Positions 36,222 to 47,800 of a stretch of DNA of 64,000 bases are shown here, piece by piece. The stretch comes from Nemophila menziesii (taxonomy: Eukaryota; Streptophyta; Magnoliopsida; Boraginales; Hydrophyllaceae), in NCBI GenBank assembly GCA_029959085.1, contig JARWIR010000016.1, positions 6,617,441 to 6,681,440 of the forward strand, in the 5' to 3' direction. Position 1 is the first letter of the stretch, and the number at the start of each line of letters is the position of its first letter. The notes beneath the pieces were generated by a model. It was not told the DNA's origin, searched no databases, and saw only the letters and a program-made list of their open reading frames with translations. The translations under genes were made by a program, and so were the position numbers.

Positions 36222-37256
36222 TGCATAATTAGGGATGGCAATGGTTATGGCTTAAAACTAAAATTGATGAAAAACCGAAACCGATTATGCAACCATGGAT
36301 AAAACCGTTAGGTTATGGTTTTAAAAAGTGTAATCGATGGTTAAATCCATTAGGTTATGGTTTTAGACAAAAATATTACCGAATAACCAAAAACCTGTTT
36401 ATTATCATCATCTTTTTTTGTATATTCTATAGTATTATAGATAAAAAGTATTTGCATACCTCAAAACTAAAATCTAAATTTTTTATTTAACAAAAGAAGT
36501 AACAAATATGTTATTTAATTAAGGATCAATATAATATTTGAGTTATTAGTTTAAAAAGTCCTTATACCCAATAATACACCTCCAACAAGTCCTACTCTGG
36601 ATCTCTGCCTTCTAAAGTCCAACGTTTTAAAGCTAATACCATCCATACCCCTATTACTAAATATAATATGTGATCTCTTCCATATATATCAAATCTTTCC
36701 ATGATAATCGCAGTTAACTAATTCCATATAAGTAGAATATCTCGTAATGGCATCCAATCTGATTTCTTCTCTTCCACCCCCTCCGACAACGAGGACACCC
36801 ATTTCTTCCAATCTACCCGAAGCCAAGCCGCCCTTCTCCACCTTCTGCACTGTGAAATAACTCTGTCGAATGAGCTGCATTGTCGCTGGTGGTCCTTCGT
36901 TGCAGTGGTGCATTGAGCAAGACGCAGTGAGGTTGCTGGTGGTCCTTCGTTGCAGTGGTGATCCGTTTTTGTGCTCGCCGGAAAGACTGTTGGTGCATCC
37001 GATGGTGCTCGATCTGTTCATGGTTCTTCTTCTGTTCGTGAATGGCGAATTGCTGCAGATTTTTTTTCCAATATATCTACAAACGGAGTCTTATAGATAA
37101 AGGCTTAAACAACAACACGAACTCCAATCAAATCAGATTGAATGCGGTTTCGAAGAAGTACATATTTGACGGATCTAGAGCTTATATTTAGTTGTTCAAA
37201 CTTGCTGATTTTTTTACATAGGTAACTTACATACACCATCACTCTTAATGCACAAA

Positions 37257-37418
37257 CCATCAAAATAACAAAGGTAACCCACCCCCTGTTAACTCAAAAA
37301 AAAGCGTAACCCATCATTTTGCTCAAACACACCATCAAAATAACAAAGGTAACCCACCCCCTGTTAACTCGACAAAAAGCGTAACCCATCATTTTGCTCA
37401 AACACACCATCAAAATAG
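37257..37418. repeat. Tandem repeat, 2.2 x 74 bp
   Basis: Units begin ACCATCAAAATAACAAAGG at 37257 and 37331, with a partial third at about 37405. Units are almost identical, so the duplication is recent. Confidence 0.8.
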
Positions 37419-37511
37419 TGTTCCGTGTACCACCATTTTTAACGACAACCCATTACAAAAACAAACATTACCCACCCCCGTTTTTATTACCCAATACAAA
37501 ATATTTGTGCA

Positions 37512-37677
37512 ACTAAATTCTAATTAACGGGTTACTAATTTTTGATTAATTGCATGAAATCAGGGAAATTTGTTTTGGTAACTAAATTCTAATTAATGGG
37601 TTACTAATTTTTGACTAATTGCATAGAATCAGGGAAAATTGTATTGGTAACTAAATTCTAATTAATGGGGTACTAAG
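37512..37677. repeat. Tandem repeat, about 2.4 x 70 bp
   Basis: Units begin AACTAAATTCTAATTAA and contain GGGTTACTAATTTTTGA and AATCAGGGAAA; starts near 37512, 37580 and 37650. Confidence 0.8.
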
Positions 37678-38018
37678 GGCAGGACGGTCATTTGAGGTGG
37701 GTTGGACCTGATGGGCAATCAGCCATCCTCCGTGGACTGTATAGGTAAATCACCCTATAATATTTATATATTTTTAAGACTTTTATTGTATTTGTGATCT
37801 TGTTTTAAGATTTTCCAATATATTTATAGAGTTATAGTTAAAATCCAAAAAAACGTTTAAAACCTCGCATCCAAAATTATTCGGTTATGGTTTTGAAAAG
37901 TAAGTCCGGCGGTGAAATCCGTTAGGATTTGGTTTTTGATAAATAAAATGGTTATGAACATGGTTTTGGATTTTTTTTTTTTGCAATAATCCGATCAGGT
38001 GTCATCCCTATGCATAAT

Positions 38019-38471
38019 ACTATATGTTAAAGATAAAAACTATTAGGAAGTTTAGTTTTAAACTGAGCTATACAAAATTATGGTAGATATAAATTTTACC
38101 GAATCGATTCGATTTTTAACAGAATACAAGGTTTTACATTTTAACGGTTTATTGATTGACCCCGCATTCAAAAATTTACTGTAACTATAGATATTAGGAT
38201 TCGACTTCCTTATTTGGAATTCTATAACCACACCATGATCATGTGTGTTCTTCAATTAAATTATTGTATCTTAAATTATTAGATTGGTCGAAGACCGATT
38301 AAATACTTAAATTAGATGTTTAATTTTTGTAACACATTCAATACCATATGTTAGATAATTTGATATCCTCCTTATATGTCACCAAAGTGATTGTTGTCAA
38401 AGTTGTGGTTATGATTAGCTAAGGATCTAGTAGGCTAGACTCGTCCCAAAGGAAGGGTAGCTGGTGGGGCC
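38019..38471. other. Intergenic, no gene seen
   Basis: No coding signal and no repeat with clear ends. Confidence 0.3.
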
Positions 38472-38476
38472 TAGGG

Positions 38477-39952
38477 TGTGATAAAATAAGATATAATTAA
38501 CGTGCAAATAACACCCTAAACTACACGGTTCTGCAAGTATACAGATCGTATGCAAGTTTTAGTTAAAAGATTAAGATTCGTTCCGCAGAGACTACAGAGG
38601 TTAGGAGAATCTTATGCAAGTACCAAGTGCAACAAATTAAAGCTAGAACAACTAAACGCAAATAAAAGTAAAAACAAATAAAGATGGAATTGATTTTCTA
38701 ATTATCTAAATTAAACTAAGAATTAAAAGACAGAAAATAAATATGAAAGAGAAGTGATATGAGAATATAGCTTAAGTTATTAGCATGTAATCCCCACTAG
38801 TTATTCCGTTCTAAACATGTAAGGGTGAATTATGTAGTATTTCCCTAATCGGTCCCAATTCGCTATCGGTAGTTTAAAATAGGATTTACCTGTGTCAATA
38901 AGGCTTCCTAAGCAAACTTTTCCTGTAATTGGTAAATAGTCACAAGAACTAAACCATAGTGATTATCTAGCTAGGTTGGGTTGTCAGATCATACCTAATA
39001 CTAGACGTTATGTGCTAAACATGCAATTAAACACCGTTGTCAATGGTGACCTAATTACTAGATGGTAATTCTAATGGCGGCCGTCCACAAGAACACAGAA
39101 TATAAATCCAAAGACATAAACAGAGAATAAAAACTATAATTCTATTTAAAACATTAAATTCCCAAATTAGATAGATGTCAATCAAAACTAGGGTTCATAC
39201 ATTAATGCTAAAACTTAAGCTAAATAAATTTAGTTCATGAAAGAAAAGAAAGAAATTACAAATTTAAAGGTAGAAGAAGACATTGTTGGTGAACATCTCC
39301 TTCCAGACTTCTCTCTTGTGTTGTAAGCTTTGGCTTAAGGTTTCACCAAGGATGATTTAAGAGTGTTAAGAGGTTGTATTTATAGTGTATAGGTTGACCT
39401 AATTCGTTTCTTTAGAGATATGTTAAGTAATGGACTCCTAGCCCAACTCAAATTCGTAAGGAAATAAAGATAAACAATGCTGGACCGTTTTGGGCATATC
39501 TTCTTCGTTATTGGTCGGTTTGAGCTCCATAAGATACCAAAAGAATCGTAACAGAATTATCTCTAGCCCTAGGAAAGGAATCTTCCAACATCGGCTTCCT
39601 TGTAGGAGTAATTACCACTTCTTTAGGCGTGTGTTGCAAAAATTCAGATTAGACAGCTTTTTCTTTTCCATGTTTTTAGCCTTTGTTTCCTTTATCTCCA
39701 ATTTCCAAGTAAATCTCTTTCCATAAGTTGTTGTCTTTGACTTGGACTCTAATTAATCTCCATAATTATCTTTAAAGCTTCACACTAAATAAACAATTAA
39801 ATCCAATATGCTCTAAAAATATTATGTTCCTAAATCAAGACTCAAAATAGGAAAGTGCACTAAACTAAGCTAAAATCAACCTATAAACTAATAAATAAGC
39901 CTAAAATGATGTCTCAGAAGTATATTTTATTATCACAAATGAGGAGACATCA
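38477..39952 (-). repeat. LTR-like repeat, copy B
   Basis: Minus-strand partner of 34048-35560, about 1.48 kb, running (on the minus strand) from TGATGTCTCCTCATTTGTGATA at 39952 to TTATTTTATCACA at 38477. The two copies form a large inverted repeat about 2.9 kb apart, with the hAT element 36230-38010 between them. A shorter related end (GGGTGTGATAAAATT) is seen at 54032-54046. Confidence 0.65.
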
Positions 39953-40234
39953 GTAGCATCGACTAAACTAGTCAATGATCACGAGTCACACATAGTGAAA
40001 ATACACCATAAGCCATACATATGTCCTTTTACTATTGACCCAAAGAAATGCGTAAAAGGGTCCATTGTGACTTGGCGTAGTAATAAGTGTATTTATATCG
40101 ACCCAAAGTAAGGTATAAACGTGAACCGGTTTTTACTTATTGCAATGTTATGATGATAACCACTGGACAACATCAACTTTGGAAAGAAGGTGATTGATGT
40201 AGTGCCATTGGAGAGTCTAAAATGGGTCCACCAC

Positions 40235-41260
40235 CTATGTTGTAGATCTCCCCGCCTAGGCGTCAACTCCCCCCCTCAGCCGCTTACGCCTAGGGGAGAG
40301 CATGGGTCGGTTTTACCGAGTTTTGAGGTTAGGGTAAACCGAAGGTAATATATTTCGGTTTAAGAAATTGCTTGGGTAACCCAAAGGTAGGGTAAAAAAA
40401 AGTTTACCTCGGGTTAATTCGGGTTACCCTTCGGTTTACCCAAGTTAGTTAACATTAGTCAAACTTTTTTTAATGCATGGAAAAGTTTAATGACAAAATC
40501 TGAAAAAACCGATATTATTATACCTCTAAAGATCAAAGTTATTATTTTGACATTACAAACTAAGAAGTCGTGAATCAAATACTTCAAAATAAGTTATGCA
40601 TGTTTGGAATATCCAAGAAACCTAAGGAAAAGATTTCTCTAATATGTATGTTTTGTATTTTTTTATATTACTCGGTTTTTCGGTTTGGGTAAATCCAACC
40701 CAATAGCTTGGGTAATATATAGGTAAAATATATGGACCCGAAAAATCATAAGGTAACCCGATAGGTAAGGTTGACCTTGGTAAAATTAACATATAATTTG
40801 GATCGGTTTGGTTAACTTAACTCGGTTTTTTGGTTTCGTTAAAATCATGTTCTGCCCTACTTACGCCTAGTTAAAATTCTATGCGTTTTTTCTTAGCGTC
40901 TTAGTCACCGCGGAATAGGCGCCTAACCCGTCTAGGCACCAATTAATACGAAAAAGTGGTCGTCTAGGCGCCGATTAATGTAAAACATGCCCGCATAGAC
41001 TTTTTTGTTATTTCTCTTATACTCGAGAATTCTTTAGTTGAGTTAGTTTTTAGTATTTTTATATTTACTATAGTGTTGTTAGATGAATTTTATGACTTAA
41101 ATAGTTAAAATTGCTATAATGCTACATATATATTACTAAATATACAAAATTACACACCGGGATCAAAACCGTATTATTCCGCCTAGGTTACGTGTAATCC
41201 CGCCTAGGCGCTAGACCCCGGTCGACCGCCTAGCGCCCAAAACCGAGATCTACAACATAG
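40235..41260 (-). mobile_element. CCTAGGCG-rich hAT-like element, copy 2, with nested insertion
   Basis: Ends are CTATGTTGTAGATCTC and its exact inverse GAGATCTACAACATAG (16-bp perfect terminal inverted repeat), flanked by the perfect 8-bp duplication TCCACCAC (40227-40234 and 41261-41268). This places it in the hAT superfamily by structure. It is inverted relative to copy 1 at 16909-17361. Without the nested insertion it is 449 bp plus one repeat of the nested target site. No protein is encoded, so it depends on an element elsewhere. Confidence 0.9.
40294..40859. mobile_element. Element nested in the CCTAGGCG element
   Basis: 566 bp starting GGGAGAGCATGGGTCGG and ending CATGTTCTGCCCTA, an imperfect inverted end (GAGCATG against GAACATG). 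It is flanked by CTTACGCCTAG at 40283-40293 and 40860-40870. Copy 1 has the same site once, unbroken, on the other strand near 17298-17312, so this is a demonstrated insertion. The GGGCAGAGCATG-type end resembles common plant hAT MITEs; the 11-bp repeat may be an 8-bp duplication plus chance matches. Confidence 0.8.
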
Positions 41261-41268
41261 TCCACCAC

Positions 41269-41647
41269 GTCTCAAAATAATATAGTGTCGATTGTAATGA
41301 CTATCCCCTGGATTTCTGATGTACTAGACTTCAAATAAGAAAATCAGATTTGTGATTAATTAAGATTCAAAAGTGACCATAACATGTTCGATAAATTGAT
41401 TTAAGACCAATTTACATGAGCACTATTGAAATATGATATATTTTAACTAGACTCTAGAAATATGTTATTGATATATAACATGTGTCGCCAATTATTTACA
41501 AAAATCGAGTTATTGAAAATTGATGAATAGTCAATACTTTCAAATGGTTGGGATGATGCTTGGAAAGTTTGGATGATATGAAAACCTGTATTTTTTCAGT
41601 TAGAAAGTTATTTTTAGTAGACGGTTCTAAATTAGTTGTTCCTTCTT
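41269..41647. other. Intergenic, no gene seen
   Basis: No coding signal or repeats with clear ends. Confidence 0.3.
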
Positions 41648-41713
41648 AAGAGGTTTTCTGAAAAATGTTTTGATTCCAATAAGAGGTTTTCTGAAAAATG
41701 TTTTGATTCCAAT
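41648..41713. repeat. Perfect tandem duplication, 2 x 33 bp
   Basis: AAGAGGTTTTCTGAAAAATG followed by TTTTGATTCCAAT occurs twice without a mismatch, so it is a recent slippage event. Confidence 0.9.
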
Positions 41714-41793
41714 ATGATTACACTATTAGTACATGTATTTATAGTGTATCTCGTGAACTAAGACTACTTTTTTTTATATTGAAAAACTTTACT

Positions 41794-41794
<1 letters not shown>

Positions 41795-41840
<46 letters not shown>

Positions 41841-41984
41841 AGATTGATAGTTGGCCTAGTGGTTAGGTTACTCCGCAGAGACCAAGAGGTCCTGGGATCG
41901 AATCTCATTGGAGTCATTTACTCCGAGTCCAAAGTGGCTCTCTCATGTATTAAAAAAAAAAAAACCTTTTTTTTTTTTGGACGC
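41795..41984 (+). mobile_element. tRNA-derived SINE with flanking direct repeat
   Basis: A-box TGGCCTAGTGG (41852-41862) and B-box GGATCGAATCT (41895-41905) form a polymerase III promoter. The body ends in an A run (41952-41964). TATATTGAAAAACTTTACTT occurs at 41775-41794 and, with one extra T, at 41985-42005, a 20-bp target duplication. A T tract of about 44 bp (41796-41839) lies between the left repeat and the SINE body, which is unusual; either the tract grew afterwards or a second, reverse insertion occurred at the same spot. Confidence 0.8.
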
Positions 41985-42227
41985 TATATTGAAAAACTTT
42001 TACTTGGTACATATTTTACAAAACCAATGCATCTTTGAAACAACTCAAGGCATCTTTTAAAGTCTCTACTAGTGATTTAATTATAAGAGTCAATTGTTGA
42101 TTGATATCTATTAAAAAATTTATTTAAAAAAAAGTGTCTAGAATAAAATATTTATTGAAAACAGTCTCATCCCAAATTACTCTTATAATTAACAATTAAA
42201 AAATAAGAAAAAAACTAATAAATACAT

Positions 42228-42618
42228 GTGCGCGTCCGTGAAATTTTTTTAAAATCGTCATAACTAATTCAAAAAAAAAAATATATATATATTTGGATAA
42301 ATCAAATTAATATTTACGTCTATGATTTTTTTCGGAATTTTCTGAATTTTTTGATTTTTTTTTATTTTTTTAATTTTTTTTTCGCAGACACGAAATTTCA
42401 TGTTTTAAACATGGAATTTCATGTTTAAAACATGGAATTTCATGTTTATTTCACGGTTTTAAACATGAAAAAAAATTAAAATAATTCGAAAAAAAATCAA
42501 AAAAATTCATAGACGTAAATATTAATTTGCTTTATTCAAAAATACAATTTTTTTAATTTTCTGATTTTTTTTTTAATTAGTTATGACGATTTTAAAAAAA
42601 AATTCACGAACGCGCGCG
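42228..42618. mobile_element. AT-rich foldback (MITE-like) element
   Basis: The left arm begins GTGCGCGTCCGTGAA and continues AAAATCGTCATAACTAATT; the right arm is its inverse (AATTAGTTATGACGATTTT ... TTCACGAACGCGCGCG). Arms are about 160 bp each. The centre has three near-copies of ACATGGAATTTCATGTTT. No target duplication was established. Confidence 0.7.
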
Positions 42619-42633
42619 TGCGATGGAATTAGT

Positions 42634-42750
42634 AGTAGTAGTAGTAGGTGGTGGTGGTGGTGGTTGTGGTGGTGGAGGTGGTGATGGTTGTGGTGGATGT
42701 AGTGGTGGTTACATACATGGTGGTTGTGGTGGTGGTGGTGGTGGTGGAGA
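42634..42750. repeat. GGT/GTT-type trinucleotide microsatellite
   Basis: GTA repeats pass into long GGT runs broken by TGT and GAT triplets. No reading frame around it looks like a glycine- or valine-rich gene. Confidence 0.85.
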
Positions 42751-44093
42751 AAGAAGTACCCTATTATTTGTTTAATATTAAAAAATTAATATTGTATTAA
42801 AATAAAATAATATATTTAATAATAAGGATAGTAAAAGCATAGAAAATATAAAGGGGATATTTTCTATAAATATTTATTTCATTAGGCATTTTTTTATAAA
42901 ATAGATTATTGAAGGCATAAAAGAACAATTAGATAGTTTAATGAGGATGTTATCAACAATGACCTCTAATTATAATTAAGACGATCAAACATCGAAATCT
43001 AAATAAAACTATATTGTATTGTTCTAGTTTCAATCTTAAAGCTACAAAATTTTACTTAGAGTGAGATACAGCGGAAGACTTGGAACTTTGGAAGAATACT
43101 ACGACAAATCTCATTCCCATCGACAGATTCGTAGCACAAAATACTTTGATATGGTGCTTCAAGAAGATGAAACCCATACTTAGTACTTGTACCTATGGTT
43201 GAGAGAAAAATTGACATGCCCATGATGAAAAAAGCGAGTTCTAAATTCCAAACTCGACACAACAAAGCAGTACTATGCCGTTTATACTAGACTATCTTAA
43301 AGTAGTAAATTAGTAATACATGTTGTGATCTTCAATTAATACAAGTCATGAAAGGACTTCATACTGCCAAAAGTAAAGGAACTCTTAATATGAAATACTG
43401 TACTTGCTTATAAGTGATATTGACTAAAATCAATCAAACTTAATGCATAAAGAAGATGCCTTTAAAATTAAGAGTAACCAAGTCTTGCCTAAAGTTTCTA
43501 GATTTCGTGGGAGTTCTTACAAAAAAACATACATCTCTCACATGGACGACCAACACTCAAGATAGACCATAGTTGACGGTAGCTTATGACACTATTAAAA
43601 CAAAATTAAGGATCTTCATAAAAAGTGTTAGGGAATAGTTGAAATACCTCCTCAAGAAATATAGCCAAAGAATAAATCTCATTGGTGAAACTAGAACCTA
43701 GGTAAAGGTCATCATACCTGCAATTTCTGAGGATGATAGATTCTAATCAACATAAGCTTGTCTAGGTGAAAAATGACTATCTAAAATATACGCTTGGATA
43801 CAAATTGAAGGGCATGTAGATATCTATAGGACATGTAGGTTCTCCATGAAATGAAATAAGGAACCTCGTTAAAATTATTACGGAACTGATAAAAGAAGTC
43901 TCAAGTTACACATACTTATATGGATATTATGTGAGATGTTAGGCATCAAGGCAAGGAAAAAGATGAGTAAGACTATGAGCCTGCAGAGCATCATATGACT
44001 CGGAAAGTGCCACGATTATGATTATATATCAAGAAGACGTTATATGAATAGTTATAGGTGTTGACTTTATAGTAACTCCTTGTATACATATGT
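42751..44093. other. Intergenic, no gene seen
   Basis: The frame 43056-43265 (minus) is open for 69 codons but resembles nothing I know. The part 43440-44090 is less AT-rich, with broken frames, and may be decayed coding DNA of unknown origin. Confidence 0.3.
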
Positions 44094-44430
44094 AAATGTT
44101 AGTAGCATTAGACGCAGCAAGGAAATAATTTGTTCAACCCCAGGACAAATGTTATTTTCCTCTACCTGGGTAATTCAAGTTGGACAAACTATGAAAGGAT
44201 CAAGCAACGAAAAACAGTATCTATTGAAGATGATGATCCTAAATGAGAGTTCATGGTTAAACCTCTTGAAAAGGTTTGAATGAGCCCTAAAATGCATGAA
44301 GCCACCCTTCATGTCAATGCACATACTATTTGAGGTTTGTCCTTGTTTCATGTTCATATTCCGCATCCAATGGAATAGTTCTCAATGTATTAAAAGGAGA
44401 GAAAAGAGTTCGATATCCCCTTTGCTAGAA
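44094..44430 (+). pseudogene. Decayed fragment of an SCL1-like GRAS gene
   Basis: Matches the middle of the intact gene at 18805-20409, in order and same orientation. It starts with AATGTTAGTAGCATTAG, identical to the intact gene near 19239-19256, then SKEI...PGQMLF; KTVSIEDDDPK against KVSIQGDPNE; ALKCMKPPFMSMHILFEVCPCFMF against ALNCKEAPTSERLSAMQVLFEVCPCFRF; and ASNGIVLNVLKGEK against AANGAMLDAFKGEK. It corresponds to residues about 146-275. At least two frameshifts, several stops and an internal indel make it dead. Neither the first ~145 residues nor the VHIID region onward can be read. It lies about 440 bp beyond the SEUSS stop, on the opposite strand. Confidence 0.85.
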
Positions 44431-44872
44431 ATAATAGATTTGGTCATTTATCTTACCCTTGGCACGTATATCAATAGTCTTAATTAGCGATGTTGACACA
44501 AAATCAACCATCAGATAACTAAGATGAAGAACTAGTTGCAGTATAAATAGATGAATCTGGCACCTCAATATTTCCCACACCCCAATCCCCCTATAGGCTT
44601 GTCAGCTGTAGGAAAGCAAAGCAGTTAAAAACAAGTAAGTAAGAAAGGAGAATTAAAGGCAAAAGATAAGATAAGAAAACATTCCAAAACCAAGAAACAC
44701 TAATCTACATGGTCTTTTTCTCTCAATCCAGAAAAGTAGTTAAAAAAGCATATCCATATTCATACAAACAAAACCACCCCTAAAAACTCATTTATCTTTG
44801 GTGTTATGATCCAGGCCAAATACAAAACTCCTGAACTTTCCTATAAATAATTCACAAGCAAGCAAACATATT

Positions 44873-47800
44873 TTATGGAGTTGTTTTCCAATCAAAGTTG
44901 AGATTACCATAAGTATTAAGAAGTTCGTCTTGTTCGCGACCCATTCCCATGCTTCCTCCAGATCTTCCTCCACTCATCCCACCCATTGAATTATTATTAT
45001 TAATAATATTATTATTCCCTAAAGCAGCTCGAATCCCATTAATAGTTCCACCCTGTCCAACAATCCCATTATTCATGCTCCCAAATCCTCCTCCTCCTCC
45101 ATTCCCAATCATGCCGCTGCTATTGTTACTTGTAATCATTCCGTTCCCATTTTGCACATCGATTGCCCCGGACGCGGACACAGACCCGGACCCACCAAGT
45201 TGAGAAGACATCATTTCTTGTAAGATTTTCTGAACAGAGCTTTGTGAATCAGTACCATCCACGTCACCACCAGAGAGAGCGGGTTGTTGCTGAATCGAGA
45301 TATTTGGAGAATTTGCAGAGTTCATGTGTGGTGTTCCTCCACCACCACCTTGTGATGTTTGTGCTTGATTATTATTAACATTATTAAACAAGGATGGTGA
45401 TTGAGATTGAAAAGTTGGCTGTGGTGGTAAACTACTAGTGGAAGGACCTCCTGGTGATGGCATGTGGACCCCACCATTTCCTCCATATGTATTATTATTA
45501 CTACTATCCCCACCATTTATAGGGTTTTGCTGTCTTAAATTCTGGTGAACTAAACCGGCCATCCCACCACCAGAAGAAGAAGATGCTACAGGTACATTCA
45601 CTTGAGTTGATGCACCACCTTGAATAGTTTCATTGTTAGAGTTTTGTTGATCCTCTGATTTTTGCATATGACCTTGAAACCCACCTGTCCTCCTAGGAAA
45701 CTTCACCAAGCTCTCTGACAAAAACACGTTTCACAAACAATTACTATACTGTAAAACATCCAATTTTGGTAACTTTTATAAGCTACAAAATCTATAATTC
45801 ATTTATTAATGGCCGTGACAGAATTTTTAGCAAAAATTACATGACACAGGGAATAAAATGGGAACTTTAAGTATTATTTAATTTTCAGCCACTAGATCTA
45901 TTTCTTTGACATAATTTACTACTTTCCATGGTAATTAAAGAGTAGACAGAGAAGGTTAATTAAACAAAATAAAACTCACCCATGGGTCCGATATTGATGG
46001 CTTTGCTGTAATCAATCAAATCTATCATGCTATTCACCACTTCTGATATCTGCAGTACACAAACACATTTATCAACACTACAACTGAAGAAATACAAAGA
46101 TTTCAGTTCCTAAGGAGAATGAAACTGTTAAAGAAAGAATTAATGAAACTCAAAACTGAATTTGTATTTTTTATAAATCAGGGTCCAACTATAATCTACT
46201 TGCTTGCCACAGTTACATTCAACCTATCAAGATTTGGTATGCCTACTAAAAAGGTCATTAATTACTCATTTAACAGTTTGGTTTGGAAAATTTGAAAATC
46301 CAAAAGTGTCAAATATGGAGTCCTCTGTTTCTTTCACAAATAGTCTCTGTTGTAAAAAAGGATTTCCGGCATCAGACTTTATCACATCACTTTGATCCCA
46401 TGGTTTTCTTTGTGTAATTATAACTTCTACTTCAAGCTAAAATTACCAAAAAGTCCTAAAAGAAAAGATATGATGGCAAATCTGAAGGCTCTACGATTAA
46501 CTTATAGCATAAACATGTGAAGTGAAAATCAATAAATACAGTACAATGTTAAAGGATCTCTCGTACATTAACATATATAAAATACTTGTAATGAGTGCAT
46601 CATATAAGTGTCCATATTACGATATATATACCCTTAATTTTGTGGAAATGGAGAAGCATATTACCTGAAGGCAGCGCACATATCTTTTTGAATATCCTAA
46701 ATCATTTACAGATGGGGTTTCACAAGCTTTAGCCATTTGACGAGCTGATGCAACAAACCTGTAATAAATAAATAAGGTAAGGGTATTTCAAATATACACT
46801 TACTTACACATCAAAGCCCCACAATTATTTCTTTCTTTATCTCAACATACATTTATATCTATACATGTCTCAAACAAAGCAAAGCAAAGGAGACTTACAT
46901 ATTACAGTTCTCTTTTAATTCAGAAGCAGCGGGTGGGTTAGCTGATGCATTCTGTGTAGAAGCTTGGTACTTCTGTGCAGCAGCACCAAGTTGATTAACC
47001 TGCAGCAACTGAACGGTAAATTAAACAAGAATCATACAAAGCTATAATATACACATAATAATAATAATAATCATTAATCTATGCAACTCTTCAACTAACT
47101 TAAGACCTTATTATCACTTTGTCTATGGTAATTAAATACTTTAACTGTCCTATTTTATCTATTTCCTTATTATTATGTTTCCCAAGCGGCGCATTTTAAC
47201 AATTCCCAGATGCATCAAATGGCAAATAAGAGAATCCTATTTCACATATACTCAATAGCTAAGATATATATATGGAACATACAAATTTATCAAATAATCA
47301 GTAAGGGTGTAAAATTAATAGAAATAATAAAGATGAATAACCTGAGGTATCAGCAATTTCCTAGGTATAAGCTCTTCATGACGTCTAGCACAAAATTCCC
47401 AAGAGCAAATCTGACAAGATAAAACAGAGTAACAAATAGTCAATAATAAGACAAGTAAGAAAATAATCTAACACAATTTTACTATAAGTTACACTTTTAA
47501 CCTTGAGGTCTGGAGAAAATACTATTCGAAGTTGACCATCACGTACAACACGCAATTGCTCAAACACACTCTCTTGAATAGCTTTTGCATAATCTAACAC
47601 AATTTTCCCTGAGGAATTTTGATATTCTCTTGGCATATCTACATATAGTAACTCTTCTAATGTCCCACTTTCATACTTTATCTTGAAAAGCCTTGGCAAA
47701 ACTTCAACAGTTGCCTCTGAAATTACACAGTAAATTTATCAAACCATAAAGATAAAAGAGACACAATAAGAAATAATTTCAAAAAGCCAACAATATTAAT

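Larger units (their letters stand above)
36540..37755. mobile_element. Insertion with 10-bp duplication, possible MULE-type element
   Basis: Flanked by TATAATATTT at 36530-36539 and 37756-37765. The sister hAT copy lacks the segment. The ends are similar when inverted (GAGTTATTAG... against GGGTGATTTACC..., about 14 of 22 positions), which with a 9-11 bp duplication suggests a Mutator-like element. It includes a GC-richer core (36740-37030) with two copies of GGTGGTCCTTCGTTGCAGTG, and two sets of tandem repeats. No transposase is encoded. The core could be captured host DNA, but I recognise no gene. Confidence 0.6.
36230..38010. mobile_element. hAT-type element, sister copy of 6881-13202, with an insertion
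   Basis: Ends TAGGGATGGCA and TGTCATCCCTA form an inverted repeat, and the 8-bp duplication TGCATAAT is perfect (36222-36229 and 38011-38018). It shares sequence with the copy at 6881-13202 on both flanks of that copy's copia insertion and MITE, so it shows those sites empty. It carries its own 1.2-kb insertion at 36540-37755. Confidence 0.88.

Noticed and set aside
36689..37021. 110-codon minus-strand frame in the MULE-like insertion
   Set aside because: It contains a direct DNA repeat and no recognisable domain, so it is not called a gene; the region is reported instead as a possible captured fragment.
41840..41910. Possible functional tRNA gene
   Set aside because: Only the A- and B-box parts are tRNA-like; no acceptor stem pairs, and the poly-A end plus target duplication fit a SINE.
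44949..45516. Several frames overlapping SEUSS exon 9 (Pro-rich, His-rich)
   Set aside because: They are other-frame readings of the Gly/Asn/Gln-rich SEUSS C-terminus.
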